DNA from: Haliclystus octoradiatus
Lineage: Eukaryota; Cnidaria; Staurozoa; Stauromedusae; Haliclystidae
Length of the DNA: 64,000 nt
Reading direction: 5' to 3'
Assembly (NCBI GenBank): GCA_916610825.1
Contig: OU744447.1
Location: 34,452,869 to 34,516,868, forward strand
Shown: piece by piece, positions 22,601 to 32,921 of the stretch
Numbering within the stretch: the first letter of the stretch is position 1
Layout: every line of letters starts with the position of its first letter
Notes under the pieces: model-generated
The model's database searches: none
What the model saw: only the letters and a program-made list of their open reading frames with translations
What the model was told of the DNA's origin: nothing
Translations under genes and position numbers: made by a program

Positions 22601-25600
22601 AAAATATAATATTGACTGGAATATAAAGGAAAGCTTGACTTTCACTTACATATATCCTTTAAATACAAAAGGTATTAAAAGTAGAAAAAAAGTTGTTAAT
22701 TAATTGAATATAGTTCATACATAATAATACTAATAGACTTTGCATAAAGCACTTAAATCTTGTTCATCCAATTTTGATTTAAAGGATCGTAATGTTTTAC
22801 TTGTGACAGTATGTTCGGGTAAACCATTCCACCACGGAATTACTCGATTAACGAATTGAAATTTGGTGACATTTAGCTTACAGGATAGCGTGTTTGTTGG
22901 CTGTAGCTTTAAGGAATTACCTCGCATTGAGTATTTGTTTTTAGAAAAATTACAGAATTCTGTTACATTTAATTCTACGAGGTTGTTTATAATTTTGAAC
23001 ATCATAATAAGATCTTGTTTTATTCGTCTTAATTCTGACATGAAATTCTAAAGATGACATACTAAATCTTGACAAATGGGTCTGGGATTGGTTCTGATGT
23101 GCCTATTTTCAAATGACTTGGTATGGGATTGGCTCTGCATTAGATACTGATTTATTCTAGATCATATCCAAATCAGATCAGTACAATACGAGTTGAATAA
23201 AGACCATATTTTGGGTGAAGGATATGACGACAATGCTGGTAAGAAAAGATGTGATTCAAACTTTCCAATTGCAACACTAAATCTTAATAAAATCAACGCC
23301 AGCAAGAAGACCTATCTCAAGTGTTAAAGTACTCATGCAACAGAGGGTATCAATAGGGGATTCTACTGAAAAAAATATTATTCAAAGTTGTAATGATTGA
23401 TTCTGATGTGTACCAACCGAAAAAATTGAATGATAAAACTGTAATGGTCTAATTTGTCTTTGTTCCTCACTGCGCCAATACCATAATTAGTAGATTCCTA
23501 TGTTGGTATATCTATATTTTCATTCATAAACTCTATAGCGTCTCTCAATAGACAAGCAAATTTTGCTTACGAGATGACGTCAACCACTGTATATCATATT
23601 TCATAAATCAATGTCTTTAGTCTGTAAATACTTTTTTTATCATGTGGTTGAAATAAAATTCTATTCTATTCTATTCTATAATTCTATCATGTAAACATCC
23701 TCTTTCACCTCTTACTGTACGGTCGTGTCTGCTGTATCAAAGAGCTCTGATTAACGGCCATAGTTGCCCTTAGCAGCTCTTCCTGTAACGCCAGCAGGCA
23801 CGGCCATGTCATCATCATAATAAAGAGTCTACCATACATATCAACTATGTTGTATATCTTATCTGCTATAAAAGTTTGAAGTCGATCCAATAAGAATAGA
23901 CGGAGCTACGGAAGGAGTCTATACTTGCAGCACCTTTATTTTGGTGACGTAAATATTCAATATTATTTTTAATTAGCTGGAAACAAATTGGAATATGAAC
24001 ATCACGAAAATGAATGTGTGGCAATAATAAAATATTTCAAACACCAAATCTCTGTCTTTTCATATCAGATCGGTTTCAAACTTTTACCATTCAATTTTTT
24101 CAGTTGATATAGGCCTACATCAGAATCAATCATTACTTTGAATAATACTTTTCAGTAGATTATTACATGATAAGGTCTTGGGTGAGTACAGAGAATGATC
24201 AACTCTGCCGGTGGGGTTAGGCTTGTAAAAGGAGCCTATGTAGCCTACAAAGCTTCCTAATTTCAAAGAGTAGAGATTTACCTCGTCATAGACTTCAACA
24301 TATATAGTGCCAACATCTCTCTTAATAGGACTAAAACATAAAAAATATTGATAAAATATACTATCAACATATCAAGTTTGTGGGGAAAGATAAATGTTAT
24401 GGAATATCAAGAAATTAGTACTCCGAAACATAAAAACCTGTATATAACAGCCATCTATGAGGTTCAGATAAGTGGACAACTACCTGCAAGTGGCCTTCAT
24501 ATACAGGATTGAGTCAATAGAAAACATTATTTTTGCTATAGGTACAAAGAGTGACCACTATAGACAGGTGGTCCTTGAATAGACATGATTATTATATAAC
24601 AGGTTTGACTGTAAGTGGAGGTACCCAGGGTCAGGGTCTAAAAAAGGTTTTGAGTCTGCTCGCAGGCTACGTCGGGGGCCCATATCCGTACTAACAGGAA
24701 TCCTTAAAAGGCCTAAAAACTTTTGGAATCTTGGAGGAAATTCATCATTTTTTTTCTGAATTTCATTTTTGAGGTTTGACCGATATCACAAAATGATCAA
24801 TTTTCTTCTGACTTTGCTCTAACCTTCCGGAATCTAGAATCCTACTTTTGTTGGATCCCACCTAGGGTATCAACTGATATCAGGTAAAGTAACACAAATG
24901 GGGAATAGTTAGGCTACTGAAGATGTAAAGTAGGTTACTATGGAACTAGATCTGATAATATGTGATTCAAATCCTTCAGCTTAGGTAAACTCAATCTTTA
25001 TTTGAACAACATCAAGTATGATGAATCATCTTGTGATTGGGATGGAATAATAGAAAGCTACGGCATAATCAATGCAAGTATGCACAGGGGTGGTACCAAA
25101 GAGGGCATAGCCCCCTGTTGAAGATACTCATCCCCCTTGTCGAGGAAGAGTTTTGGTACTTTCTCAAGCATTCTTGCAAAGTTGTCTATAAATAGCCCCC
25201 TCGTCAGGGGAATTAGACCCCCTTCTTGGAGAAATCCAGGGGCCAACTCTGAATCTGCAACAAGAAGTTTTCACATTCAGTCACACACTTCAGATCAGTA
25301 ATCAGTATCTCAGTAATAAAATTCCACTGTCTTAGACCAATCTATTCAATGTTAAAACCTTTCCAACAGTCCTGTTTCTGTTTTCTCGTAGATCAACTTA
25401 CCATTGCACAAGTTTATTCCAGCGTGGGTTCTTTGCGCCATTGTAAGCTGCTGCTGTTTCAAAGACAGATGGGCCGATCCTTAATCGGCAATAAGGATCC
25501 ATTCTTGATAATCCATAATTCTTAGCAAGCTTTGCCTTAAAATATATTGAAATATGCAAGGTAGGCATCAGAATGGAGGTAAAATCTATGAGATATAATA

Positions 25601-28600
25601 ATAACGGTGTCTGTAACTTGCGCGTGCTGCGTGCGTTTACAGGAACTTTTTCCATAACATTGAGACGCTAAAATTCGTAAGCGAAGGTCGTAGTCAAAAA
25701 GGTGATAGATTATGGCATACTTCCTGTAAACGCACGCAGCACGCACGCATGCAAGTTACAGACACTGTCCGTAATAATAATTTTACATCATCATTTGTAT
25801 GTAATAAAGGATTCTGCTGAAAAATATTTTTTAAACAAATGATTGAATGTACATCAACTGAAAAAATTGATTCGGAAAAGTTTGAAGCCGATTAAAAGAG
25901 TCTATTTCTGCCGCACGCTTATAGCCTATAAATTCAAACTTTTCAATATTCAATATTATTTTAAATCAGACTGTGACAAAATTGAATATTTATGTTACGA
26001 AAAATAATCATCGGCAGAAATAAACTCTTTGAAACATTGATATCTCTGTCATTTCTTGTCAGATCGGCTTCAAACTTTTACCAATCAATTTTTCAATTGA
26101 ATTGATATTTTTTCAGTAGAGACCCTTTTGTGATTGACAGTCACCTCATAAGCAAAAGTCCTGGGCCTTATACAAGTTTCACTTTCAACATTGTTAAATA
26201 AGATTGGGCATTGCACTTCAAGAACACATCAACATAGGCCCTGTTTACAAGGAGGAGGGTCATCCTACTAGAAGGAACATCCTCCTAAGCGAATGAGAAA
26301 AGAATTTTGCGCCAACAAGTGAAGTGGATTCATGTCATGAGGAGGAACAGCTTTACTAAGGATCTGGGTTTGACAAAACGTTGTTCAAGCTACGACGATG
26401 TGTTTCCAATGGAGAAAAGCGAGGAACAAGGATCATCTGCCCTTGATAGAAGGATTATTGTCCCACAGTAGCTGAAAACTGTTCCACAGTGAAACCTGTA
26501 TACAACAACCAATTACTAGAGGTAGATAAATTGACTATCATAGACAGGTGGCATTTATATGCAGGTTTGATTCAATAGAAATACTATTTAAGACATTGCA
26601 AGAGTGGCCATTATAGATAGGTGGCCGCTGTATAGAGGTGACCGTTATAACAGGTTTAACTGTATGTCGAGTCCTAAGTAAGTTAAATTGTATTGAGTAT
26701 TTATAATAAACCAGCAATGAGTCATCCAGCTTGTTGGCTTCATTTTTTAAACAACAAACAAAAACAATAATAAATGTTTCAACTAGGAACCTGTTCACAA
26801 CTAGAAGGAAGTTGCATCATTCTGCTCTATTGTTATCATGCGTTGTGTTTATAAACTGTGCGACCAAAGTATAATATCTTACCTGGACAACTGTAATGCT
26901 TAAGATTTCACATGATTGATATGGCGCAAACTGAACAGGACCAGGAACACCGTAACCCATAGCAACGGGATATTGTCCATTAGGTTGAATCCGTAGAAAA
27001 TCATTACCAAGGTTACCAGTCATGATGTTGCGATCAGCATATTCTGTTTCAAAACAAAACATACACCATTAACAAATGATTAGATCAACAGATCAAAATC
27101 AACCGATTTCAATGGCATACTAATATCACTGAATGACATTGTTACAGATTTTAACAATACAGTCAAACCTGTTTTAACGGTCACCTCTATACAGCGGACA
27201 CCTGTCTATAGTGGTCACTCTTTTAATGTCTAAAATAGTATTTTCTATTGAATCAAACCTGTATATATAGGCCACCTGTCTGTAGTGGTCAATTTATCTA
27301 CCTCTCTTAGCTGGCCGTTATATACAGGTTTCACTGTATTACAATTACATTGCTAGTACAAGATTAGTGCCGTAATGATAGAATAATTTTTTCTGTCTGA
27401 TGATGACAAAAAGCGTATAAACTTGTGTAAAATTGTGTAGTAATTGATTCGGTTATGATGTCTGTTAGCTGTTGTATTCATGGTGGCCAAAATGAGAAAT
27501 GTATAATGTTGAGTAATGCCGTTGGTTCTATTAGTCAATTAGCAAAAAGACTATCTTTAATGCAATCAAGTACAATTTATGAGGGTTGGGTTCATAGAGC
27601 TGATGAACTCACAACGCCTTCCAACAACACATTAACTTATAGTTATAAGTCGTCTGCGTTGCTGGTTTAATTGAAATGACAGAAGTTATTTTCTTATTCA
27701 GAACAAAAAGTGAAATAAAAAATTGAAGAATGTCCATTTAACGACGACTGGAAAACAACGATCCTGATGATAGATAACTCAAATATTTTGCTTTAAAAGT
27801 AGGTGAGAAACAGGGCTCTCTGGATACAGTCACGCCACACACACACACACACCTTAGTGGAATCTTTATAAAGTCAACCTTGCTTAATATCCCCCCTCTG
27901 GGTACGGATGAAAAGCAGGACATTAAGCGAGGTGGAATTTTACGCGATGTAGGATTATGAGAGTTTGTACGGAGAATGGATAAATAGAAATCAATTTTAT
28001 GTGGGGATGTTAAGTAAGATGGGACATTAAAAGAGGTGATATTAACCGAGTTCTACTGTACTTGTAACGCCGGATATGTACGCTTTCCCGCCGCACTAAG
28101 AAACATTTGATGCCACGCCAAAGTACGACAACAACTAGTTGAAAACTATAAAGAAATCCTAGGATTTTGACTATATGTACGCAAAATTTCCGAAAATCAG
28201 CTACATTTTATGGCGAATATATGATATATGCCGCGTAATATACGAAATCTACTATGAACCAAAGCGTTCATTCTCTAACCGTGGTCAAGCATTATTGAAC
28301 AAATATAATGATCGGCTCACACTACCAATACCAAGTTTTACAAAAAATGTATACGAAAAGCTCAAAATCGAGCATGCAAGTAAATTGTTGTAATCAGATA
28401 TATAATTGAGATAATTAATCTATAATGAGGATATCCTCTCTTGTGCAATGGATACGATAAGCACACCGTTGTGTATGTCATAGATCAGTGTTTTAGTAGT
28501 CTTGAGGGACATTTACACTGCAGCAAAACAGGCAAGGTACTCGTCAATTATGCGGATATCAGCGGCTCTCCTGGGGGTGACCCCCGGGGTTTGCAAAACA

Positions 28601-30618
28601 ACCTGTTGCAAAAGTCACTTAACCCCCCGGGGTATGGGGCCAATAATTTCAATAATCCCTCTCCCCCCAGGGACAAAAAAGTATCGGAAATGATGAATTA
28701 TTTAAATTTTCTTACAAAAGATTCAACTACAATACCCAGAGAATTACACAATTGTACACAACTGTTGTTATAACTTTATTATAATATCAAAATTCCATGC
28801 GTTGGAGATAGGCATATTCGAGTATTAAAGATTAGATGAAAAGCCAGAAAGGGCAATTGAATCATTTTGAATAAAGTTTTGCTCAACAAACAACAGCTTT
28901 GCATGCTGAGACGTATTCAGTACATAATTGCAGATACTTTTGAAAAAGCGGTTGAACAGCATTACAAATCCTGTGGGTTATCCCCCGGGATGATTTTCTG
29001 CTTTTGCAAAACAGGGAAAATCCTCCTTCCTCAGGGGCTCATGTTCTCTAGCAAATCTCAACCAATCCCCCTGGGTCCCCGGCGGTTCAGGAATGCGGTC
29101 CAGGCTGGTTTTTTTCAGGGTTTACGCAGCTTATTAAAAACTGTCTTCAAGATCGACTGTGCCTATTTTTATACCGGCCGAGACTGAAAAATTACAATCT
29201 GAATCATAGGTTTCTCATTATTTAATGGTTTTATCGGTGAAATTCTATAAATTGAGATTCAATTAAATCAAATAACTTGTTACGATTCCTTTGAACTGAA
29301 AATCACTATCTTTTATTATATTTATATCTTTGTAACATTCTTATCTAGCAATTAAGCAAAATTCAAATACGTTTGAGTTAGTCTTTCACCTCCTGGACAT
29401 GCTACTGCGCTAGAGTAGTATTTCTGTAACAAAAACATATCTAAATTTACGCATATTTAACCTTGCATATTTAACCTTATAGCCTACTACAGAAACTTTA
29501 TTAATTTTATTTTCTACAGAAATACAAAACAAAATATACGTAATATGCTTATCTAACTTGTTACTCTTTAATCTGTTACATATTTTATTAGAAAACCTCA
29601 GAATTCCAATGCAAAGAGACGCAACTTCTACGATGACGTCATAATTACTGTAAAATGGCATGGTGCCCACTTTTTGAGTAGGCAGAGACTACGTCGAGAA
29701 ATGATCTTGGCCCGGCCCGATCAAAATAATAGGCACGGTGCCGCTTTTCAATGTCTGAAAAAGCCGCTTAGACAGTGTTTTTGCTCGGCCCATGCTCAAA
29801 ACCACTTGACACCTTTGATGTGTTAATTGACGAGTACCGTACCTATTTTGCTGCAATGCAAATGGCCCTCTAGAGTGAATTAAGGTTATTGTTTTCTGAA
29901 CATTTTGAGTTGCCTTTGTTTTAAACTTGTTGTTGACCCTACAATTGTAATTATATAAACAATAGATACTACATTAAAGTGAAAATAAAACTGTAGGCCT
30001 ACCATATATATAGGCATTGCAATTTCAAAAAATAACACAAACGCAAATGACAAACAAACATGTACATCTTCTGTAAGAAAGTTTTAATATGTCTCAAATA
30101 TACTGAGATCTATCTATCTTATAAGTTATATCATCATCATCATCATCATCATCATCAATGTTCTTGGGGCATTTGTACTCAACTCTTATCGTGCAAGAGG
30201 CTTATAAAATATTTTTTAAAAAAAAATTGATATTAGATTATACTATACTATATTTTTGGTTTTATTAAACAATGGTAGAATAATTAATAATTATCACATA
30301 CATTATACCAGATTTGTAATAATTGTTCAGTTATTTTATTAGGATTGTTAATAGTTACTATCATAGTAAAAAAATAAAATAAATAAATAAAATAAATATT
30401 GTATATACATATATGTTATATAAATAGAACATAATTATGTAATTATCACACATCCTGTAAAATTGGGTATATTGATATTAAAGTGACAACAACAACAACA
30501 ACATCATCATCATCATTTATTCTGAACCTGATAAGTTTTACAATAACTTTTTTTCACAGGACTGATTTACGTAATAAACTAGAGAATAAACATAAAATAA
30601 TTGATTACAATAATATAT

Positions 30619-30654
<36 letters not shown>

Positions 30655-31048
30655 CTACAAGGTTAATTAAATACGAAACTTAACAGTTATTAGATGCTGT
30701 AATTTTATGTAATATACTGTAATCTATCTAGCATTATATAGCAACTAATTGTCCAGCCTTGAGTAGAGTCTTCTCTTTTTTGAGTACATATCCAAAGTAG
30801 AATCTAGCTAATGTGTGCTGTTTTTTGAGACATTCAAACGAAAACTCATTGGTCTATATTTCGGATATTTGGAAGCAGATAGTATTTTTGTCAACAACTC
30901 AGGATGTCGAATTCAATCTACTAAAATTACATGTAAACAAACAATTGAACAGCAATATTTTGCAATTTCGAAGTTAACATACTTTCTTAAGTTAATAAAA
31001 TCATCCAAAATACTTACTTGATGTCGACATGACAGTCCCACTTGCCAT
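19661..31048 (-). CDS. TOLLIP: Toll-interacting protein
   Basis: Six exons on the minus strand: 31048-31018 (ATG), 27043-26883, 25535-25402, 24330-24282, 21975-21823, 19972-19661 (TAA), phases consistent, 279 residues (human is 274). N-terminal Tom1-binding region ([11 protein letters not shown]), then a C2 domain starting at ILSITVVQ / [20 protein letters not shown] with [14 protein letters not shown], and continuing [12 protein letters not shown] to [10 protein letters not shown]. The last exon carries a Pro/Gln/Tyr linker and a CUE domain (about 234-276, with [14 protein letters not shown]), which binds ubiquitin. In animals TOLLIP links ubiquitinated cargo to endosomes and autophagy and dampens Toll/IL-1 receptor signalling through IRAK. 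The introns hold at least ten repeats, but no exon is damaged. It is divergent to MDP-1. Confidence 0.95.
20020..20193. mobile_element. ACCTGTATATAAC MITE in TOLLIP intron
   Basis: Reads ACCTGTTATAACGGTCACCT at one end and ends ATATACAGGTTTTACTGTA. This is the commonest repeat of the window (terminal repeats CAGTSAAACCTGT, TA target where intact), present here in its usual 170-180 bp form but missing the first few bases. Confidence 0.75.
20710..21036. mobile_element. hAT-like MITE right half, split by a SINE
   Basis: GAACAAAAATGGTGTCCATA through CATCTGTCCAAC matches the right half of the 38.6-kb hAT-like MITE; after the SINE insertion (20799-21014) the end resumes as TGTAAATAGATGGCTCTG. The SINE therefore inserted into a pre-existing MITE, with ACTC on both sides as a short target duplication. 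Confidence 0.7.
20799..21014 (+). mobile_element. tRNA-derived SINE, family 1, copy 1
   Basis: Head GGCCTTGGTGTAGTGGCTAG (A-box TGGTGTAGTGG) and GGGTTCAATCCC (B-box) about 45 nt downstream, then a body with TTGGCGTCAGGAAGGGCATC and AAAAAAAGCTGTAAGCTTACC, and an A-rich tail. These are internal Pol III promoter boxes. Other copies are at 22271-22500 and 58162-59627 (interrupted). Confidence 0.85.
22271..22500 (+). mobile_element. tRNA-derived SINE, family 1, copy 2
   Basis: Nearly identical to the copy at 20799 over the head, B-box and body, and ends in a long uninterrupted A tract (about 25 nt), which suggests recent insertion. It lies in a TOLLIP intron on the opposite strand to the gene. 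Confidence 0.85.
22560..23045 (-). mobile_element. CR1/L2-like LINE 3' fragment
   Basis: The minus-strand frame (22730-23041) reads like the reverse-transcriptase C-terminus of CR1/L2-type LINEs: [52 protein letters not shown]. It is followed by a 3' UTR and an (ACA)n tail (GTTGTTGTTGTTGTT on the plus strand). The same 3' end is found at 47600-47850 on the plus strand. Confidence 0.8.
23364..24165. repeat. Inverted-repeat element in TOLLIP intron
   Basis: CTACTGAAAAAAATATTATTC near 23360 (start TACTGAAAAAAATATTATTC) pairs with GAATAATACTTTTCAGTAGA near 24140, and CCGAAAAAATTGAATG with CATTCAATTTTTTCAG. A shorter relative (about 25812-26115) carries the same CTGCTGAAAAATATT start and TTTTTTCAGTAGA end with a shared core around TTCAATATTCAATATTATTT. 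Non-autonomous; no coding content. Confidence 0.65.
24431..24611. mobile_element. ACCTGTATATAAC MITE in TOLLIP intron
   Basis: AACCTGTATATAACAGCCAT at the left and TATTATATAACAGGTTTGACTG followed by TA at the right (last 12 bases CAGGTTTGACTG). The internal order GTGACCACTATAGACAGGTGG matches the other copies. Confidence 0.75.
24628..24872. mobile_element. MITE family with GGGTCCGACAAAAG ends, copy 2 (diverged)
   Basis: The right part reads TCTTCTGACTTTGCTCTAAC and CTTCCGGAATCTAGAATCC, the reverse complement of the body of the 8.46-kb copy. The left part also carries GTCTGCTCGCAGGCTACG, related to the termini of the 54.67-kb element. Confidence 0.5.
25603..25767. mobile_element. Small hairpin MITE with GC-rich arms
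   Basis: GTGTCTGTAACTTGC..GTGCTGCGTGCGTTTACAGG at the left pairs with CCTGTAAACGCACGCAGCAC..GCAAGTTACAGACAC at the right, arms of about 40 nt around an 80-nt core. It lies between TOLLIP exons 2 and 3. Confidence 0.75.
26487..26662. mobile_element. ACCTGTATATAAC MITE in TOLLIP intron
   Basis: Full-length copy: CAGTGAAACCTGTATACAAC at the left, GTTATAACAGGTTTAACTG then TA at the right, with the standard internal blocks CAGGTGGCATTTATATGCAGG and GACATTGCAAGAGTGGCC (each quoted in part). Confidence 0.8.
27160..27336. mobile_element. ACCTGTATATAAC MITE in TOLLIP intron, inverted
   Basis: Full-length copy in the reverse orientation: CAGTCAAACCTGTTTTAACG at the left, TTATATACAGGTTTCACTG at the right, TA on both sides. 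Confidence 0.8.
27868..28058. mobile_element. Tigger-like MITE remnant
   Basis: TCAACCTTGCTTAATATCCC at the left and TTAAAAGAGGTGATATTAAC ending GAGTTCTACTG-TA at the right resemble pogo/Tigger termini. The left terminal CAG is not clear. It follows a (CA)n run at about 27836-27852. Confidence 0.5.
28441..29187. other. GC-rich patches of unknown origin in TOLLIP intron 1
   Basis: Two GC-rich islands (about 28560-28680 and 28975-29120) with CCCCCGGG-type runs stand out from AT-rich surroundings. Both contain TGCAAAACA-type strings near CCCCCGG, which hints at an old duplication. Open frames of 106-110 codons cross them but show no recognisable domain and no splice context, so they are not called as genes. 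Confidence 0.3.
30503..30580 (-). mobile_element. LINE 3' tail with (ATC)n, followed by (TA)n
   Basis: (AAC)n and (ATC)n, then TTTATTCTGAACCTGATAAG and CTTTTTTTCACAGGACTG, as at 3.5 and 9.8 kb. A (TA)n microsatellite follows at about 30619-30651. Confidence 0.55.
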
Positions 31049-31355
31049 AGCTATTGGTTTTATTATTAACATGAAACTAAATTTCGTAAAGCTCAATAAA
31101 CTGAAAATACAACTGAAGCAGAAAACTGAAAATGGTGATTTCTAAAAATAAATTTAATGTCGTCACACATTTATGATGGCTTATTTGAATAGAGGGTCCA
31201 ATAAATGACGTCATAGCAATCAGAAGAGGTTGTTACAAAATGGTACTTATGACGTCACGGATTTTGATGGATTTACTGTGATGTGAATTTCTACAGTTCA
31301 ACACCACTAGGCCTACAGCTATTTATTACGGATTATTACCAGTTCTCAGTTTATA
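31049..31355. promoter_or_regulatory. Putative bidirectional promoter between TOLLIP and MDP-1
   Basis: Only 307 bp separate the divergent start codons of TOLLIP (31048, minus) and the phosphatase gene (31356, plus). The gap contains three TGACGTCA/GACGTCA-type strings (about 31156, 31208 and 31250), which look like CRE/ATF sites. A shared promoter is inferred from spacing; transcription starts cannot be seen. Confidence 0.5.
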
Positions 31356-31883
31356 ATGAGTACTCATGAAGTCCCAAAGCTTATTGTATTTGATTTGGAT
31401 TACACCCTATGGCCTTTTTGGGTAGACACACATGTCGATTCTCCTTTTAGAAGACAGAATAATGACATTTTTGATAGACATGGTCAAAGTGTGCAACTGT
31501 ATAAGGATGTCAAAGAAAGTATTATCAAGTTAGAGAAGACCTACACTTTGGCAGTAGCTTGGAGGACACAAACTCCAGCTAAAGCTAGAGATTTATTAGA
31601 TAAATTTGAGTTGACAAGATATTTTAAATATTTTGAAATTTACCCTGGTAGTAAGGTAAAACATTTTCATAATTTTAAGAAAGACACTGGATATCAATTT
31701 AAAGAAATGTTATTTTTTGATGATGAAAAACGAAATATTGTTGAAATTTCAAAACTTGGTACTACATGCATCCATGTGACTAATGGTGTCAGTGATAACG
31801 TCATATCTTATGGCCTCCAAGAATTTAAAATAAACTGTAGACAGCAGCCTATTACTAAATACTTTCAGCCAAAGGACACTTGA
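31356..31883 (+). CDS. MDP1: Magnesium-dependent phosphatase 1 (HAD family), intronless, with C-terminal PIP-box-like motif
   Basis: A single 175-codon exon with an ATG. It aligns through its length with MDP-1: FDLDYTLWPFWVDTHVD (nucleophile D13 and acid D15), EIYPGSKVKHF (motif III K100), FFDDEKRNIVEISKLG (D122-D123, motif IV). MDP-1 enzymes are HAD-fold phosphatases, in mammals active on fructosamine-6-phosphates and other phosphate esters. Two oddities: the motif II residue that is Ser in the family (A-S-R-T) is Trp69 here (codon TGG, one base from TCG), and the last residues QQPITKYFQPKDT contain a perfect Q-x-x-I-x-x-Y-F PCNA-binding pattern not found in the human protein. The missing introns may mean a retrocopy, though the divergent promoter argues for a settled gene. 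Confidence 0.92.
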   Translation: MSTHEVPKLIVFDLDYTLWPFWVDTHVDSPFRRQNNDIFDRHGQSVQLYKDVKESIIKLEKTYTLAVAWRTQTPAKARDLLDKFELTRYFKYFEIYPGSKVKHFHNFKKDTGYQFKEMLFFDDEKRNIVEISKLGTTCIHVTNGVSDNVISYGLQEFKINCRQQPITKYFQPKDT

Positions 31884-32199
31884 GTTTATCAAATATAAGC
31901 TCGCCTATCCTATGCAAGCTTGTGAATTTATTCAGTATTTTCTTCGAAAGGCAGAATGCAGTTCTTCGAGAAATATGTTGTATCCCGCACACATATGCAC
32001 TCCAAATATCAAACTTTGTGTACTCCAGGGATGAGTTCCGATGATGTAATGCCACTTTGGTAGAAAATAGCATTAATTCTGATCAGCACTCTGCAGGGTT
32101 AGGGATCAATAATGATGAATACAGAGATATTGAGCTGCAGCACAAAAGAATCAAGCGAGAGTCCCGAATGATACATTTCTCATTTTGAGAGATGCTTAA

Positions 32200-32398
32200 A
32201 GGGGCAAAATTGACCGGCGACCGCTGCGAGATCAATTTGAATTTATGCTTAGCGTAATTCAACCGTTTCGCTTTGAAACAATTGTTATACGCAGGCCTAA
32301 CTTGTAATAAAATTCATGTCAACAATGAACATTGTGTTATAACAATAAGCGTGCACGTGATCCTAAGTGCGTAGCGCCTGCCGGTCATTTTTGCTCCT
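32200..32398. mobile_element. TTAA-flanked MITE, copy 1
   Basis: Between TTAA at 32196-32199 and 32399-32402. Termini AGGGGCAAAATTGACCGGC and GCCGGTCATTTTTGCTCCT are inverted repeats. The same element, inverted, is at 62739-62936. TTAA duplications point to the piggyBac or Kolobok groups. Confidence 0.85.
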
Positions 32399-32403
32399 TT
32401 AAA

Positions 32404-32921
32404 GTATTAATTAGATAAAGTGCCTTCATCGACATTAATTTTACACTTCCAGAGTTTGCACTGTGCTGTACAACAATTTAAAATCAGTGATGTAATCAGC
32501 TGCAGTTCATGGAATACTTAAGTTACGTTCTATTTGACAAGTGTACATCACCAATCATTACCAAATATGTCAAATACAAAAACGCCAACATACAACAACG
32601 AAGCACAGCGTATCCAATCAACTGTCTCGATCTCGGCGTGAATATCAAACAACAAAAGCCACTCAATTGTAGTAAAACATCGACAACGGTTCTTACTGAT
32701 TATCAAGTGTGCATAAAACACTACTAAATAAATATTGCTAACAAGATTGACATATATCCAACTATTGGGAAATCAATGGTGTATTGTATATAACATAGTA
32801 TGAAAGTATTAGTAGTGTAATCAGTTTAATATATCCACTTGAATATCATATTAGAATGCATTACAAAAAAACTGATCTTCAATCATCTCAAATAAAATAT
32901 GTTTTGCAAATCTAGAGTATT
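32404..32921. other. Intergenic between MDP-1 and ZC3H10
   Basis: No exon or repeat was recognised. It should contain the 3' UTR and polyadenylation region of the minus-strand ZC3H10 gene. Confidence 0.5.
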
